In this document: positions 8,396 through 17,103 of the stretch, one piece after another | Layout of the letters: every line of letters begins with the position of its first letter | Numbering within the stretch: position 1 is the stretch's first letter | Source: Herpetosiphon llansteffanensis | Lineage (GTDB): Bacteria > Chloroflexota > Chloroflexia > Chloroflexales > Herpetosiphonaceae | Direction: 5' to 3' | Length of the DNA: 64,000 nucleotides | Assembly (NCBI RefSeq): GCF_003205875.1 | Contig: NZ_PUBZ01000080.1 | Coordinates: 1-64,000 of the forward strand | Program-made: the position numbers and the translations under genes | Notes under the pieces: model-generated | The model's input: only the letters and a program-made list of their open reading frames with translations | What the model was told of the DNA's origin: nothing | Database searches by the model: none

Positions 8396-9217
8396 TTATC
8401 CTTGTAGGGCCGCTAGGGCAGCTGTACGCATGACAACTAGCGGTGCAGGCTGATTAAACCAGAGGCTAAATGCTAGGCCAGCTTGGCGAACCAACATATC
8501 AAGCCCATCGCAATGGGTCGCGCCACATGCCGCTGCCGCTCTAAGCAAGGGCGTTTGGCGATAGACAGTATCGTACACCATAAGTTTGGCATGTAATAGG
8601 CCTAAATCAAGCGGTGCAGGATCAGTATCCTTCCAACCAAGCGAGGTTACATTGATCAACAGGCTCGCATTGGCAATACAGGCTGCAACGTGAGAATCGC
8701 TGGCTGCTAGCGCTTGTTCATGGGGCAAAACCAAGGCTTGGGCACTGCTGAGCGTGCGATTGATTAAGCTAATCTGTTGACAACCAGCGTTGCGCAAGGC
8801 CCAAAGTGCTGCCCGCGCCGCCCCACCAGCGCCCAAAATCACTGCCCGTTGGCTGGCTAAATCGATTCCAGCGGCTTGGAGCGAGGCTTGGAGGGCAGGC
8901 GCATCGGTATTATGGCCTGTCAAACTGCCATCTGCTTCGCGCACGATGGTGTTGACCGCCCCCAGTTCCTGGGCGATTGCAACCGTGCGATCAAGCAAGG
9001 GGGCGATTGCGACTTTATGCGGCAAGGTTACATTTGTGCCCAGCATGCCCTCTGCGCGTAGGCTTTGCACGCGGGTAGGTAACTCGGCGGCAGGCGTATG
9101 CCAACGTTCATATTGTTGATTAATAGCAAGCGCCTGCAATGCAGCATTGTGCATTGCAGGCGAAAGGCTATGGGCGACCGGATCGCCAATGATGCCAAGG
9201 GCAGCTATTTTGGACAC
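8396..9217 (-). CDS. aroE: Shikimate dehydrogenase
   Basis: AroE reduces 3-dehydroshikimate to shikimate with NADPH in aromatic amino acid biosynthesis. The protein of 273 residues has the substrate-binding segment GDPVAHSLSPAMHNAAL (Ser-x-Ser), the catalytic Lys and Asn in NVTLPHKVAI, Asp in GHNTDAPAL, and the NADP fold with VILGAGGAARAALWAL followed by SLINRT. C-terminal LDMLVRQAGLAFSLW is also typical. It starts with GTG inside the last 13 bases of mltG and is followed closely by the prepilin peptidase gene, so the three appear to be one transcript. Confidence 0.95.
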   Translation of the reverse strand: MSKIAALGIIGDPVAHSLSPAMHNAALQALAINQQYERWHTPAAELPTRVQSLRAEGMLGTNVTLPHKVAIAPLLDRTVAIAQELGAVNTIVREADGSLTGHNTDAPALQASLQAAGIDLASQRAVILGAGGAARAALWALRNAGCQQISLINRTLSSAQALVLPHEQALAASDSHVAACIANASLLINVTSLGWKDTDPAPLDLGLLHAKLMVYDTVYRQTPLLRAAAACGATHCDGLDMLVRQAGLAFSLWFNQPAPLVVMRTAALAALQG

Positions 9218-10284
9218 GCCAAATACTCATCTTGTAAGCGGCTAAATTCAATGTAGTCGTTGGTAAAAGCGTGGGTTGGGCGTTCACCTGCGGCAACACA
9301 TTTGGCCACAAAATAGGTCACATCCTCATCTGCTGGGGCAGCGGCTGCTTGCAAAGCAAACAATCCAGGCGCACTAATTGGGCCTGGTGGTAGGCCAGGG
9401 TTGACCCGTGTGTTGTAGGGGCCTGCGGCACTATTAATTTGTTCAACCGTCAACTGATCGAGTTTTGGCCACCAGTTGCCTGGCTCACCCAAGATATATT
9501 GAACCGTGGGATCTGCGCCAAGTTGATTGCCTGCAAACTCTGGCTTCAAACGATTCCAGAAGGCGGCAGCAATCCGCGGCATTTCTTCGTTGTTGCTCGC
9601 TTCGCGCTGCACAATCGAGGCTACTGTTAGCACTTCGTGGACAGAGCGGCCAGTGGTGGCGCTGCTCAATGGCGAATCGGCCCAGCGAATTGCGAAGGTA
9701 TCGAGCATTTTGCGCACAATATCTTCGCTGCTTGCGTCGGAGAAAATGTCATAGGTATCGGGGAAGAGATAGCCTTCTAAGCTGGCGCTATCGGGCAAAC
9801 TGGCCAAAAAGCTATAATCGGCCTTGAACTGCGAGCCATTGCGGGCCACGCTCAAGAAATCATCGGCACTAACCACGCCCGTTGATTCGATGACGTTGGC
9901 AATTTCTTCAATGCGCAAGCCTTCGGGCACGGTAAAGCGCACCGCCGTGCGAACTTCAGGTGCAACCCGAAACATGTCCAAAATTTGGTTGATGGTCATG
10001 TTGGGGCTGATTTTGTAGGTGCCCGGGTACAATTCTGTTTCGGCGTTGCGCACATCGGCGAAAACCCGGAAGACAATTGCGCGGCGAACCAAGCCTTCGG
10101 ATTCTAGATTGCTGCTAATCACAGCCAAACTGTCGTTTTGGGCAATCGTAAAATTTTGGGCAATATTGCTATCGCCAGCAGGCGTGGTTAATTCACGCAG
10201 GAACAATGTTGCAACACAAGCAACCACGAGTGCGCCAATGGTGGCAACAATCAACAAAGCTCGAATTAAACGTCTCACAAGCAT
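9205..10284 (-). CDS. mltG: Endolytic transglycosylase MltG
   Basis: MltG (YceG-like) is a membrane-bound lytic transglycosylase that cuts nascent glycan strands. An N-terminal membrane helix (LLIVATIGALVVACVATLFL, residues 11-30) is followed by a LysM-like region (about 45-110) and the YceG catalytic domain. Catalytic Glu228 is in VASIVQREASNNEE; other family motifs are LEGYLFPDTYDI, DPTVQYILG and YNTRVNPGLPPGPISAPG. The length of 359 residues is normal. ATG 10284 lies directly against AAGGG, so the in-frame GTG at 10278 may be the real start. mltG is the first gene of the mltG-aroE-peptidase run. Confidence 0.93.
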   Translation of the reverse strand: MLVRRLIRALLIVATIGALVVACVATLFLRELTTPAGDSNIAQNFTIAQNDSLAVISSNLESEGLVRRAIVFRVFADVRNAETELYPGTYKISPNMTINQILDMFRVAPEVRTAVRFTVPEGLRIEEIANVIESTGVVSADDFLSVARNGSQFKADYSFLASLPDSASLEGYLFPDTYDIFSDASSEDIVRKMLDTFAIRWADSPLSSATTGRSVHEVLTVASIVQREASNNEEMPRIAAAFWNRLKPEFAGNQLGADPTVQYILGEPGNWWPKLDQLTVEQINSAAGPYNTRVNPGLPPGPISAPGLFALQAAAAPADEDVTYFVAKCVAAGERPTHAFTNDYIEFSRLQDEYLACPK

Positions 10285-10713
10285 CCCTTATTATCTATGG
10301 TAGCGTTGGCATGCACCAACAATCGGTCGATCGCAAACGGCAAAACCTTGGCTATTATAGCCTTGCGTTATCTATTTGACAACAACTCCTCCTTTCTTAA
10401 CAATCTTTCACACCATCCTAATGAGCTAAAACCTTAGGCAAGCAATCTGCAAGAGCATCACCTCTAGGGGTGAGATATAAGTCGTCTTAACGAACGGGAC
10501 TGACGCTCGTTTATAAGACTGCACAACAACTCCAAGTGTTGCTATACTAGCTAGTATTCTTTTTGGATTCTTTGCTGGCTTGTGGCCAGTTGAATTGCGT
10601 TTGGCTGGTTGGTACGCCTTATCAAGATATATTCCATGATTGAGTTTAGGCTCAGATTAATGCTTGCTAGTGATTCGATCAGCTTGTGAGTTGCTTAAAT
10701 AGCTAGCTACACA
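10285..10713. other. Intergenic gap between divergent mltG and the secreted protein gene
   Basis: I see no gene here. The gap carries a near-palindrome CACCTCTAGGGGTG around 10469-10482 and an imperfect hairpin at 10484-10519 (GTCTTA-ACGAACG pairing with CGCTCGTTTATAAGAC). Promoters for both flanking genes must lie in this region. Confidence 0.5.
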
Positions 10714-10742
10714 TTGACATGACTTAAGGCCTGAGTCATAAT
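10714..10742 (+). promoter_or_regulatory. Sigma-70-type promoter with a palindrome in the spacer
   Basis: TTGACA at 10714-10719 and CATAAT at 10737-10742 are separated by 17 bases, a near-consensus housekeeping promoter about 44 bases before the ATG at 10786. The spacer plus one base, TGACTTAAGGCCTGAGTCA (10720-10738), is an imperfect dyad centred on AGGCCT, a plausible repressor site. Confidence 0.65.
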
Positions 10743-10785
10743 AGTTCTACCGACATACCAACCAATCATCGCAGGATGGTGTTTT

Positions 10786-12024
10786 ATGCAATGGAGCATG
10801 CGGCTACGTTCGCTCTGCATTCCTGCTCTATTGACGTTCATGATCGCTGGTTTATTTGCGCTCATGGCTCGTCAACCGCACGCTAGTTTCGCTCAGGATA
10901 GCGAAGGTTCGCCCCCCGATTGCCCTGGTTTGGGCGATCTTGGCGCTTGGTTCAGCGCCGAAAACGAAGTTGTTATTATCAATCGTTCGAGTGTTTGTAC
11001 CTATGAAGTTGGTACGGCTGTGTATCAAAAATTTGATGCCGTTACCGATCATCAGGTGCTATTTGCCTCGCAAAGCGACCAATTACCTCCCAATACTCAA
11101 CGCACGTATCGCCAAACCTTAACCACCTGCGCTGGCCAAATGAGTGCCTTCTTCGGGCCGGCTTTGCCAAACCTGATGAACCAGCGCTACCACGAACGGT
11201 TGTTAGCATCCAATCATTATGGTGGCACCAATTATTGTTTGCGCAACTGCGATTCGGGCCGTTTATTGGGCTGGGTTGGGGTGAGCCAAAACGCCGTCTT
11301 ACAACATTCAGCCAGAATCGGCATGAAAATCACTGGCGCGCCACCATGGCAAATTGAATTTCGCCTGACCGGCCCGCTGACCAAAACCCACATCGAGCAG
11401 ATCGATCCGTATCTGTTCACTGGCAATACGTGGAATTTAAACACGGTGCCTGCTGGCGATTACACGCTCAAAGCTTCGTATATGGCCAACCAAGGCGTGC
11501 GCTGCGATAGCAAAACGATTCAATTTAAAGTCGCGAGTGCACCGCAGCCAACGCCAACGCCATCACCAACGCCTACGCCAGTGCCAGTTTATCGGGCGCG
11601 GATTGTGCTGAATTCGTTGGTTATTTGGGATGTTAATCGTGGCGATCAGTTGCATAATTTTGATGGTTTTGTGCGGCCTGGCGATACAATTTCGTATACC
11701 CTCGCCATCCAAAATACTGGCAACATGCCCTTGAGCAATGTTGAAATTGTCGATCCCTTCTCAACTGCTACTAGTTTTAGTGGGCTAAGTTGGCCAGCCC
11801 CGCAAATTCAGCCAAGCCCTAATGGTGCAGGCCCGATTGGCTGGCGAATTCCAGTCTTGCAACCAAATCAACGAATTAATGCAACCTTCCAAGTGATCGT
11901 CAAAGAATCGATTCGCGGAACCTATACCCAAATTATCAATAATGCGAGCTTCTCGAGCAACGAAACTGGCCAGCAGTGGAGCAACACGACTGAGCATATT
12001 TATAATCCAGATTTTGATCAATAA
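10786..12024 (+). CDS. Secreted protein with a DUF11-like repeat domain
   Basis: This extracellular or surface protein of 412 residues has no recognised enzyme motif. A signal peptide spans about residues 1-36 (a basic start, then IPALLTFMIAGLFALMA and a cut near ASFAQ). Residues 37-245 form a Cys-containing domain I do not recognise. A PTPTPSPTPTPVPV spacer (about 252-268) leads to a C-terminal DUF11-type beta-sandwich of about 110 residues, with GDTISYTLAIQNTGNMPLSNV and the ending NNASFSSNETG. Such domains occur in cell-surface proteins. A near-consensus promoter with a possible operator lies just upstream. The ribosome site is weak. Confidence 0.75.
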   Translation: MQWSMRLRSLCIPALLTFMIAGLFALMARQPHASFAQDSEGSPPDCPGLGDLGAWFSAENEVVIINRSSVCTYEVGTAVYQKFDAVTDHQVLFASQSDQLPPNTQRTYRQTLTTCAGQMSAFFGPALPNLMNQRYHERLLASNHYGGTNYCLRNCDSGRLLGWVGVSQNAVLQHSARIGMKITGAPPWQIEFRLTGPLTKTHIEQIDPYLFTGNTWNLNTVPAGDYTLKASYMANQGVRCDSKTIQFKVASAPQPTPTPSPTPTPVPVYRARIVLNSLVIWDVNRGDQLHNFDGFVRPGDTISYTLAIQNTGNMPLSNVEIVDPFSTATSFSGLSWPAPQIQPSPNGAGPIGWRIPVLQPNQRINATFQVIVKESIRGTYTQIINNASFSSNETGQQWSNTTEHIYNPDFDQ

Positions 12025-12025
12025 T

Positions 12026-12480
12026 TTGGGGATCGGTTGTTGGGGATTGGGGATCGGGGATCAGAGATTAGGGATCAGGTTCCGCGAACCGCGAAGGACG
12101 CGAAGATCACTAAGATGAGGCTATAGGCTGTTGGCTTTTGGCTATCGGAACAATTATTGCCATTGCAAGCAATCTCCGATAGCCAAACTTTCCGATCTCC
12201 AGCCCTGACCCCTAGCCTCTCGTAACTGCGATGATGCGTTTTAACGCAGAGGCACAGAGAGGGTGATAGGCTATAGGCTATTGGCTATCGGAACATACAT
12301 GGGATTGGCAGATGCGGTTGGCACAGACTGGAATCCCGATCCCCCGACCCCGACCCTGCCCACTGATCCCCAACCCCTATGCTCTATGCTCTATGTTCTA
12401 TGTTCTACCCCCTGCCCACTGATCCCCAACCCCTATGTTCTATGTTCTGACCCCTCCTCACGCAACCGCGAAGGCTGAAT
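12026..12480. repeat. Intergenic short-word repeat region
   Basis: About 450 bases are built from the recurring words: GGGGATCGGGGATCAGAGAT, CGCGAAGGACGCGAAGATC, ATAGGCTATTGGCTATCGG and its inverse CCGATAGCC, AACGCAGAGGCACAGAGAG, CCCACTGATCCCCAACCCC twice, and TATGTTCTATGTTCTA. Inverse pairs could fold into hairpins. No gene is supported. Confidence 0.6.
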
Positions 12481-12535
12481 AAAGCTTGCTGACCAAAACT
12501 CTGCTTGCTAAAAGCCCAGCATCGGGCGATAATCG

Positions 12536-12579
12536 CCATACCTGTTGGATGTACCCCAGCAGGTATGGGCCTGTTTTTT
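12536..12579 (+). terminator. Strong hairpin with T-run upstream of the RsbU-type gene
   Basis: CCATACCTGTTGG and CCAGCAGGTATGG form a 13-bp stem with one G-T pair and a 7-base loop, then GCCTG and TTTTTT. It ends 40 bases before the ATG at 12620. It is 510 bases past the previous stop, so it may be a leader attenuator or the end of a short RNA rather than the end of the previous gene. Confidence 0.65.
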
Positions 12580-12619
12580 AGCTGATAGCCTATTGCTGAT
12601 AGCTATCCAAGGTGTGTCT

Positions 12620-14329
12620 ATGGCTATATCTGAAGCGCGCAGCATTGAGATTGATGCCCGTTGGGAAAACCTCGCAGCCCTCACCGATTACACCACCGAG
12701 ATCGAAACCGACTTTGCCCTCACGAGCGAACAAGCCTTTGTGCTCGGCTTAGTGATTGAAGAAATTGTCACCAATATCATCAAATACAGTTATGCTGAGC
12801 AAGGCGGCCCCTTGCAATTGCACAGCACCCTCGAAAATGGCGAGCTAGCGATTCGAATTCTTGATCGTGGCCAGCCCTTCGATCCTGATGATGCTGATCC
12901 GCCTGATTTGTTTGCCAACATTCACGATCGCCAAGTTGGTGGTTTGGGCGTGTTTTTGGTGCGCGAAATGGCCGATTCAATCACCTACCAGCACGATCTT
13001 GCGACTGGTTGGAATACCCTGATCGTAACCAAAAAAGCTTCAACCGAAGCGAGTATCGCGCCGTTGGTAGAATTTTTGGAACAATTGCCCTTATTTCACG
13101 AGGTCAATCAAGCCACCATTCACAATTTAGTCCAAAGTGCCGAGCATGTGCGTTTAGCGCCTGGCGAGACCTTGTTTAGCGAAGGCGATAGCGGCGACGA
13201 TTGCTATATTGTGATGGCTGGCGATGTGGATGTGATTAAGGCGCTGGCGACCGAAACCATTTTGCTCGAACGCTGTCGGCCTGGGGCGATTTTGGGCGAA
13301 ATGGCCTTGATCGATAATAGCCCTCGCGCGGCGAGTGTGCGCGCCCGAACCGCCGCAACTTTGCTGCGCATCACCGAGGCCGAGTTTGTGACCTTGATGC
13401 ACGCCAACCCAACCACCGCCATGGCCTTGCTGCGAGGTGGCACCAGCCGCCTGCGCCAAGCCAACGCCCAAATGCTTGGCGGGCTAGAAAAGAAAAATAT
13501 CGAGCTAGCCAGCGCCTACGAAGAACTCAAATCGGCACAGCAAGAGCTTTTACGCCTCGAACGGATTGAGCGCGAGTTGGCGATTGCCCGCGATATTCAG
13601 CGCTTCTTCTTGCCGCCGAGCATTCCCCAACCAGAAAATTGGCAAATTGTGGCTTTCAATCAAGGAGCTTTAGAGGTTGGCGGCGATTTTTACGATGTGA
13701 TCAAGCTTGGCGGCGATAAAATTGGCTTGGTGGTCGCTGATGCCTGTGGTAAGGGCGTGCCAGCAGCGCTCTTCGTGGCGCTTACTCGCTCGTTGTTGCA
13801 CTCGAACGCCCAAGCCTTAGCGGCGCGACCCGAGATTGCTCCCGATTCGTTGGCCTTGTTGATTGCTGCAATCAACGTGACCAACAACTACATTTCACGC
13901 GAACATGGCGCAAGCAATATGTTTACAACGCTGTTTTTTGCCTCGTTCGACCCCCATACTGGCGAATTGGCTTATGTGAATGCAGGTCACAATCCGCCAA
14001 TCATTATTAATCGTACCAGCCGTACGTTGCGCTATTTGGAAGGCACTGGCTTGCCCTTGGGGATTATGGAAGATCTGCCATACAAAGCCAAGAGCACCAT
14101 CCTTGCTGCCGATGAATATTTCTTGGGCTTTACCGATGGCGCGACTGAGGCCTTTAATTTGGCGGGCGAGGTTTTTGATGATGCAGCGTTGACCAAGGTG
14201 CTCAAAACTGGCGATTTCCACGATGCTCAATCCTTGCTGACCTGTGTTTGGCAAGCGATTGAAGCATTCGTGGGCGATGCCGAGCAAGCAGACGACATAA
14301 CCTTGCTGACGGTTAGTCGTTCAGGCTAA
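12620..14329 (+). CDS. Kinase-like ATPase, cyclic nucleotide-binding and PP2C phosphatase fusion protein
   Basis: This cytoplasmic signalling protein of 569 residues joins three modules. Residues 1-135 form an RsbW-like HATPase (N-box EEIVTNIIKYSY, ILDRGQPFDPDD, GGLGVFLVREMAD). Residues about 145-285 form a cyclic nucleotide-binding domain (GETLFSEGDSGDDCYIVMAG, GAILGEMALIDNSPRAASV). A coiled segment (about 295-330) leads to a SpoIIE/RsbU-type PP2C phosphatase (about 345-568) with GGDFYDVI, VADACGKGVPAALF, VNAGHNPP and LGFTDGATEAF. Such proteins control anti-sigma/antagonist partner switching; here kinase and phosphatase are in one chain gated by a ligand sensor. AGGTG precedes the ATG at 12620. 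The gene converges with the TPR gene and overlaps its 3' end by 17 bases. Confidence 0.88.
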   Translation: MAISEARSIEIDARWENLAALTDYTTEIETDFALTSEQAFVLGLVIEEIVTNIIKYSYAEQGGPLQLHSTLENGELAIRILDRGQPFDPDDADPPDLFANIHDRQVGGLGVFLVREMADSITYQHDLATGWNTLIVTKKASTEASIAPLVEFLEQLPLFHEVNQATIHNLVQSAEHVRLAPGETLFSEGDSGDDCYIVMAGDVDVIKALATETILLERCRPGAILGEMALIDNSPRAASVRARTAATLLRITEAEFVTLMHANPTTAMALLRGGTSRLRQANAQMLGGLEKKNIELASAYEELKSAQQELLRLERIERELAIARDIQRFFLPPSIPQPENWQIVAFNQGALEVGGDFYDVIKLGGDKIGLVVADACGKGVPAALFVALTRSLLHSNAQALAARPEIAPDSLALLIAAINVTNNYISREHGASNMFTTLFFASFDPHTGELAYVNAGHNPPIIINRTSRTLRYLEGTGLPLGIMEDLPYKAKSTILAADEYFLGFTDGATEAFNLAGEVFDDAALTKVLKTGDFHDAQSLLTCVWQAIEAFVGDAEQADDITLLTVSRSG

Positions 14330-15491
14330 TCAGGCGGTGGTGCTCGTGATAATACTCAACTTGCTGTTCGCGATTCGGCTCTGGCTGGGTTTGGGCGAGA
14401 GCCGCGAGCAGTTCTTTGCTTGCGTTTGCGACTGCTGCTGCTTGGCTGGGCCATGGCAAGCTTGGTTTTTGAATCGGTAGCCCAATCAAATCGGGCACGT
14501 CATCGAGCAATTCGGGGGTGCTGCTCATGCTCAGGGCAAAAATGCTATGCGGCCCATCTATTTGCTCGGCGATTGCCTCGAGCATGGCGCTTTGGTTAAA
14601 TTCCGTCATCACCACCAAGGTATTTTTTTCAGGGTCGCTAATTTTTTGAATATATGGGCGTTGTAAAAGCTGAGCCAAGGCTTGAGCCAGTGGTTTGCTT
14701 TGGCTATCAAGGGCCAAGACTTGATCGCAGCGCCAAATATGACCTTCGGCCAAGGCGGCGGCTCGCTGCAAAGTTGTGGCAATTGCCTCGAACGACCAAG
14801 CAAATTGGATTTGCGGCTTGATATTCAGGCCATCATCAATGCTGCTGCCCAAACAAATCAGCCCGTGAGTTGCATACCAAGCATCTTTTTCGTTGCTGAC
14901 CATGGCAAATTCTTGATGGCGGCGGGCAACGCTGCCCAAATCTTGCAACTGTTCGATTTGTTCATCATCCTCGACCAAGAGAATGGCGCGGCCAAAGCTG
15001 GCTAAGGCTGCATCATACAGCTGCAACTTGATTTGGCAACGCCCGATTAATTCGTGAAATTCCCATTCATCGTTATAAATTGGCCGCACATCGAGCAATT
15101 GATCAAGTGCTTGTTGATATAAACCCTCAGCAAAATCAATATAGGCCAATTCATAGGTTACAAAGGTATCAAGCGGAAACAGATCGACGCACAAGCGCAA
15201 AATGCGCCGTGCTTCGTGATAATGCTTCAATTCGATTAAGACCGTCGAATAATTGGTTAATGCTTCGTAATCTGGCTCGATAGCCACGACTGCGTGCCAT
15301 GCATCGGCGGCTTTAGCCATCAATCCATTGCGCAAATAATATTTTGCCAAGGCCACATGGGCAGCTCGAAGCTGCGGATTTTCTTGCAAAGCCTGGCGAT
15401 ATTCTTCGACAGCCTCAGCAATGCGCCCCGCATGTTCAAGTGATAATCCACGTCGATAATGTAATTCTGCTTGTCGGAATTTATCAGCCAT
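14313..15491 (-). CDS. TPR repeat protein
   Basis: This protein of about 392 residues has tetratricopeptide repeats over about residues 1-190 (for example AELHYRRGLSLEHAGRIAEA, ALQENPQLRAAHVALAKYYL and YDAALASFGRAILLVEDDEQ). The C-terminal half has no recognised domain; it is mixed alpha/beta and contains WYATHGLICLGSSIDDGL. No signal peptide or membrane segment is present, so it is probably a cytoplasmic scaffold. ATG 15491 is chosen over a TTG at 15500. It lies downstream of the sugar nucleotidyltransferase gene, separated by a repeat-rich gap of about 115 bases. Confidence 0.8.
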   Translation of the reverse strand: MADKFRQAELHYRRGLSLEHAGRIAEAVEEYRQALQENPQLRAAHVALAKYYLRNGLMAKAADAWHAVVAIEPDYEALTNYSTVLIELKHYHEARRILRLCVDLFPLDTFVTYELAYIDFAEGLYQQALDQLLDVRPIYNDEWEFHELIGRCQIKLQLYDAALASFGRAILLVEDDEQIEQLQDLGSVARRHQEFAMVSNEKDAWYATHGLICLGSSIDDGLNIKPQIQFAWSFEAIATTLQRAAALAEGHIWRCDQVLALDSQSKPLAQALAQLLQRPYIQKISDPEKNTLVVMTEFNQSAMLEAIAEQIDGPHSIFALSMSSTPELLDDVPDLIGLPIQKPSLPWPSQAAAVANASKELLAALAQTQPEPNREQQVEYYHEHHRLISLND

Positions 15492-15502
15492 AGTTTTCAA
15501 TT

Positions 15503-15606
15503 ATGAAGGATGAATTATGAATTATGAAATAGTGATTGTAGATTTTCATCCCTCATAATTCATCTTTCATAATTAATTCATCCCTCATAATTCATCCTTC
15601 ATAATT
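15503..15606. repeat. Intergenic short-word repeat (ATTATGAAGGATGA family)
   Basis: Tandem and inverted copies of GAAGGATGAATTATGA and TCATCCCTCATAATTCATC fill the gap between the TPR and nucleotidyltransferase genes. The inverted halves can pair into a long A/T-rich hairpin. Confidence 0.65.
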
Positions 15607-16674
15607 CTACAAAAGTCCCACGTCGGAGTTATCGCCGAGCATGAGGCGGTAGGCTTTGGGCTTCATTGGCGAGGTATGCAGCTTTACGTTGCGCCCAATC
15701 AAGCTATCTTCGATGCGGTTGGGCAGGCGAATAATTTCGCTATTTTCCAACACAATCGAGTGCTCAATTTCGCTTTCCTCAATCGTACAATGATGATAGA
15801 TTGAGGTAAACGGTCCAACGTATGAGTTTACAACCCGTGTATCTTCGCCAATAATCGCTGGGCCACGAATCACGCTATTGATAATTTGCGCGCCTTTTTC
15901 AATCGTCACCTTGCCAACCAATTGCGAATCGCGATCGACAAAGCCAGAGACATGCGGCGTGATTTCTTCAAGAATCAAGCGATTCGCATCGAGCATATCA
16001 GCGCGCTTGCCAGTATCGATCCACCAGCCTTGATGAATGTGAGCATGCACATGGTAATCATGCTCGATCAGCCATTGAATCGCATCGGTAATTTCAAGCT
16101 CGCCGCGCCACGAAGGCTTAATCGCCTCGACCGCTTCCCAAATATGCTGATCGAACATATAAATGCCGACCAAAGCAAGGTCTGAGCGTGGTTGGCGGGG
16201 TTTTTCGGTCAAGCGCTCAATCGAGCCATCGTGGCGCAATTCGGCCACGCCATATTGCTGTGGGTTAGCCACTTGCTTGAGCACAATTTGCGAATTGTAA
16301 TCGGCGGTTGCAAAGCCAGAAACCAACGAACTGACTCCGCCCTCGATGCAGTTATCGCCCAAAAAGAGCGCAAATTTATCGTCGCCAATAAACGGGCGGC
16401 TAATTTTGACCGCATGGGCCAAGCCGAGCGGCGCTTCTTGGGGAATATATTCGATCTTTACGCCCCAGCGTGAGCCATCGCCCACCGCGTTGCGCACTTC
16501 ATTGCCAGTATCGCCAATCACAATCCCAATTTCATCGATATTGGCATCGCGCAGCGCTTCGATAACCCGAAAAAGCACGGGCTTGTTGGCAACCGGCACT
16601 AATTGCTTGGCGCTGGTATAGGTGATTGGGCGGAGGCGTGTGCCTTTACCACCACTCAGAACTAAACCTTTCAT
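15607..16674 (-). CDS. rfbA: Glucose-1-phosphate thymidylyltransferase, long form
   Basis: The enzyme makes dTDP-glucose (or a related NDP-sugar) from a sugar 1-phosphate and a nucleoside triphosphate, for cell-surface glycans. The N-terminal nucleotidyltransferase domain shows the signature GLVLSGGKGTRLRPITY, FALFLGDNCI and LTEKPRQPRSDLALVGIYMF. From about residue 240 a left-handed beta-helix region (VTIEKGAQIINSVIRGPAII) extends it to 355 residues, as in the long RmlA group rather than the short 290-residue form. AAGGAGG lies 11 bases before ATG 16674; ATG 16683 would leave only 2 bases. The exact sugar and nucleotide are inferred. Confidence 0.88.
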   Translation of the reverse strand: MKGLVLSGGKGTRLRPITYTSAKQLVPVANKPVLFRVIEALRDANIDEIGIVIGDTGNEVRNAVGDGSRWGVKIEYIPQEAPLGLAHAVKISRPFIGDDKFALFLGDNCIEGGVSSLVSGFATADYNSQIVLKQVANPQQYGVAELRHDGSIERLTEKPRQPRSDLALVGIYMFDQHIWEAVEAIKPSWRGELEITDAIQWLIEHDYHVHAHIHQGWWIDTGKRADMLDANRLILEEITPHVSGFVDRDSQLVGKVTIEKGAQIINSVIRGPAIIGEDTRVVNSYVGPFTSIYHHCTIEESEIEHSIVLENSEIIRLPNRIEDSLIGRNVKLHTSPMKPKAYRLMLGDNSDVGLL

Positions 16675-16698
16675 GGAATTCATCGCCTCCTTAGGGCG

Positions 16699-17103
16699 CT
16701 AAGCAGTTGGTGCAGCAGGAGCAACAGCGCTTAACCGCCATGCTACCAGCAATGCACCGAAACTTTGCAAGATAATCGCTAAAATTAAATAGCTCGCATG
16801 GCCATTGGCTACGGCAGCCTCTTGGCCAACAAATATCCGTTCGAGGCGGGCGGCAGCAAACAAACTGAGCACATAGGTCAGCACCAACCAGCCAGCAAAA
16901 GGCCGATACAAACGCCATTGACCGAGCAAACTGCCAAGAAAGCTGCCAAGCGGCACGGCCACCACCGCCCAAACATAGGGCTTAAGTTGCTCAGGGCTGG
17001 GCGCAATTGCCCGCGATTGATATGCCATAAATGCCCCAATCGCGCCGATTAACGCTCCCAAGGCCACCAAGCCAATTAATTTAATCCGTGAATTGGCAAT
17101 CAT
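16699..17103 (-). CDS. Small integral membrane protein, four helices
   Basis: This hypothetical protein of 134 residues has four hydrophobic segments (LIGLVALGALIGAIGAFMAY, YVWAVVAVPLGSFLGSLLG, FAGWLVLTYVLSLFAAA and YLILAIILQSFGALLVAW). No catalytic motif is seen. Its start overlaps the end of the upstream lipoprotein gene by 4 bases, so it belongs to the ftsY-led gene run. Function is unknown. Confidence 0.7.
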   Translation of the reverse strand: MIANSRIKLIGLVALGALIGAIGAFMAYQSRAIAPSPEQLKPYVWAVVAVPLGSFLGSLLGQWRLYRPFAGWLVLTYVLSLFAAARLERIFVGQEAAVANGHASYLILAIILQSFGALLVAWRLSAVAPAAPTA

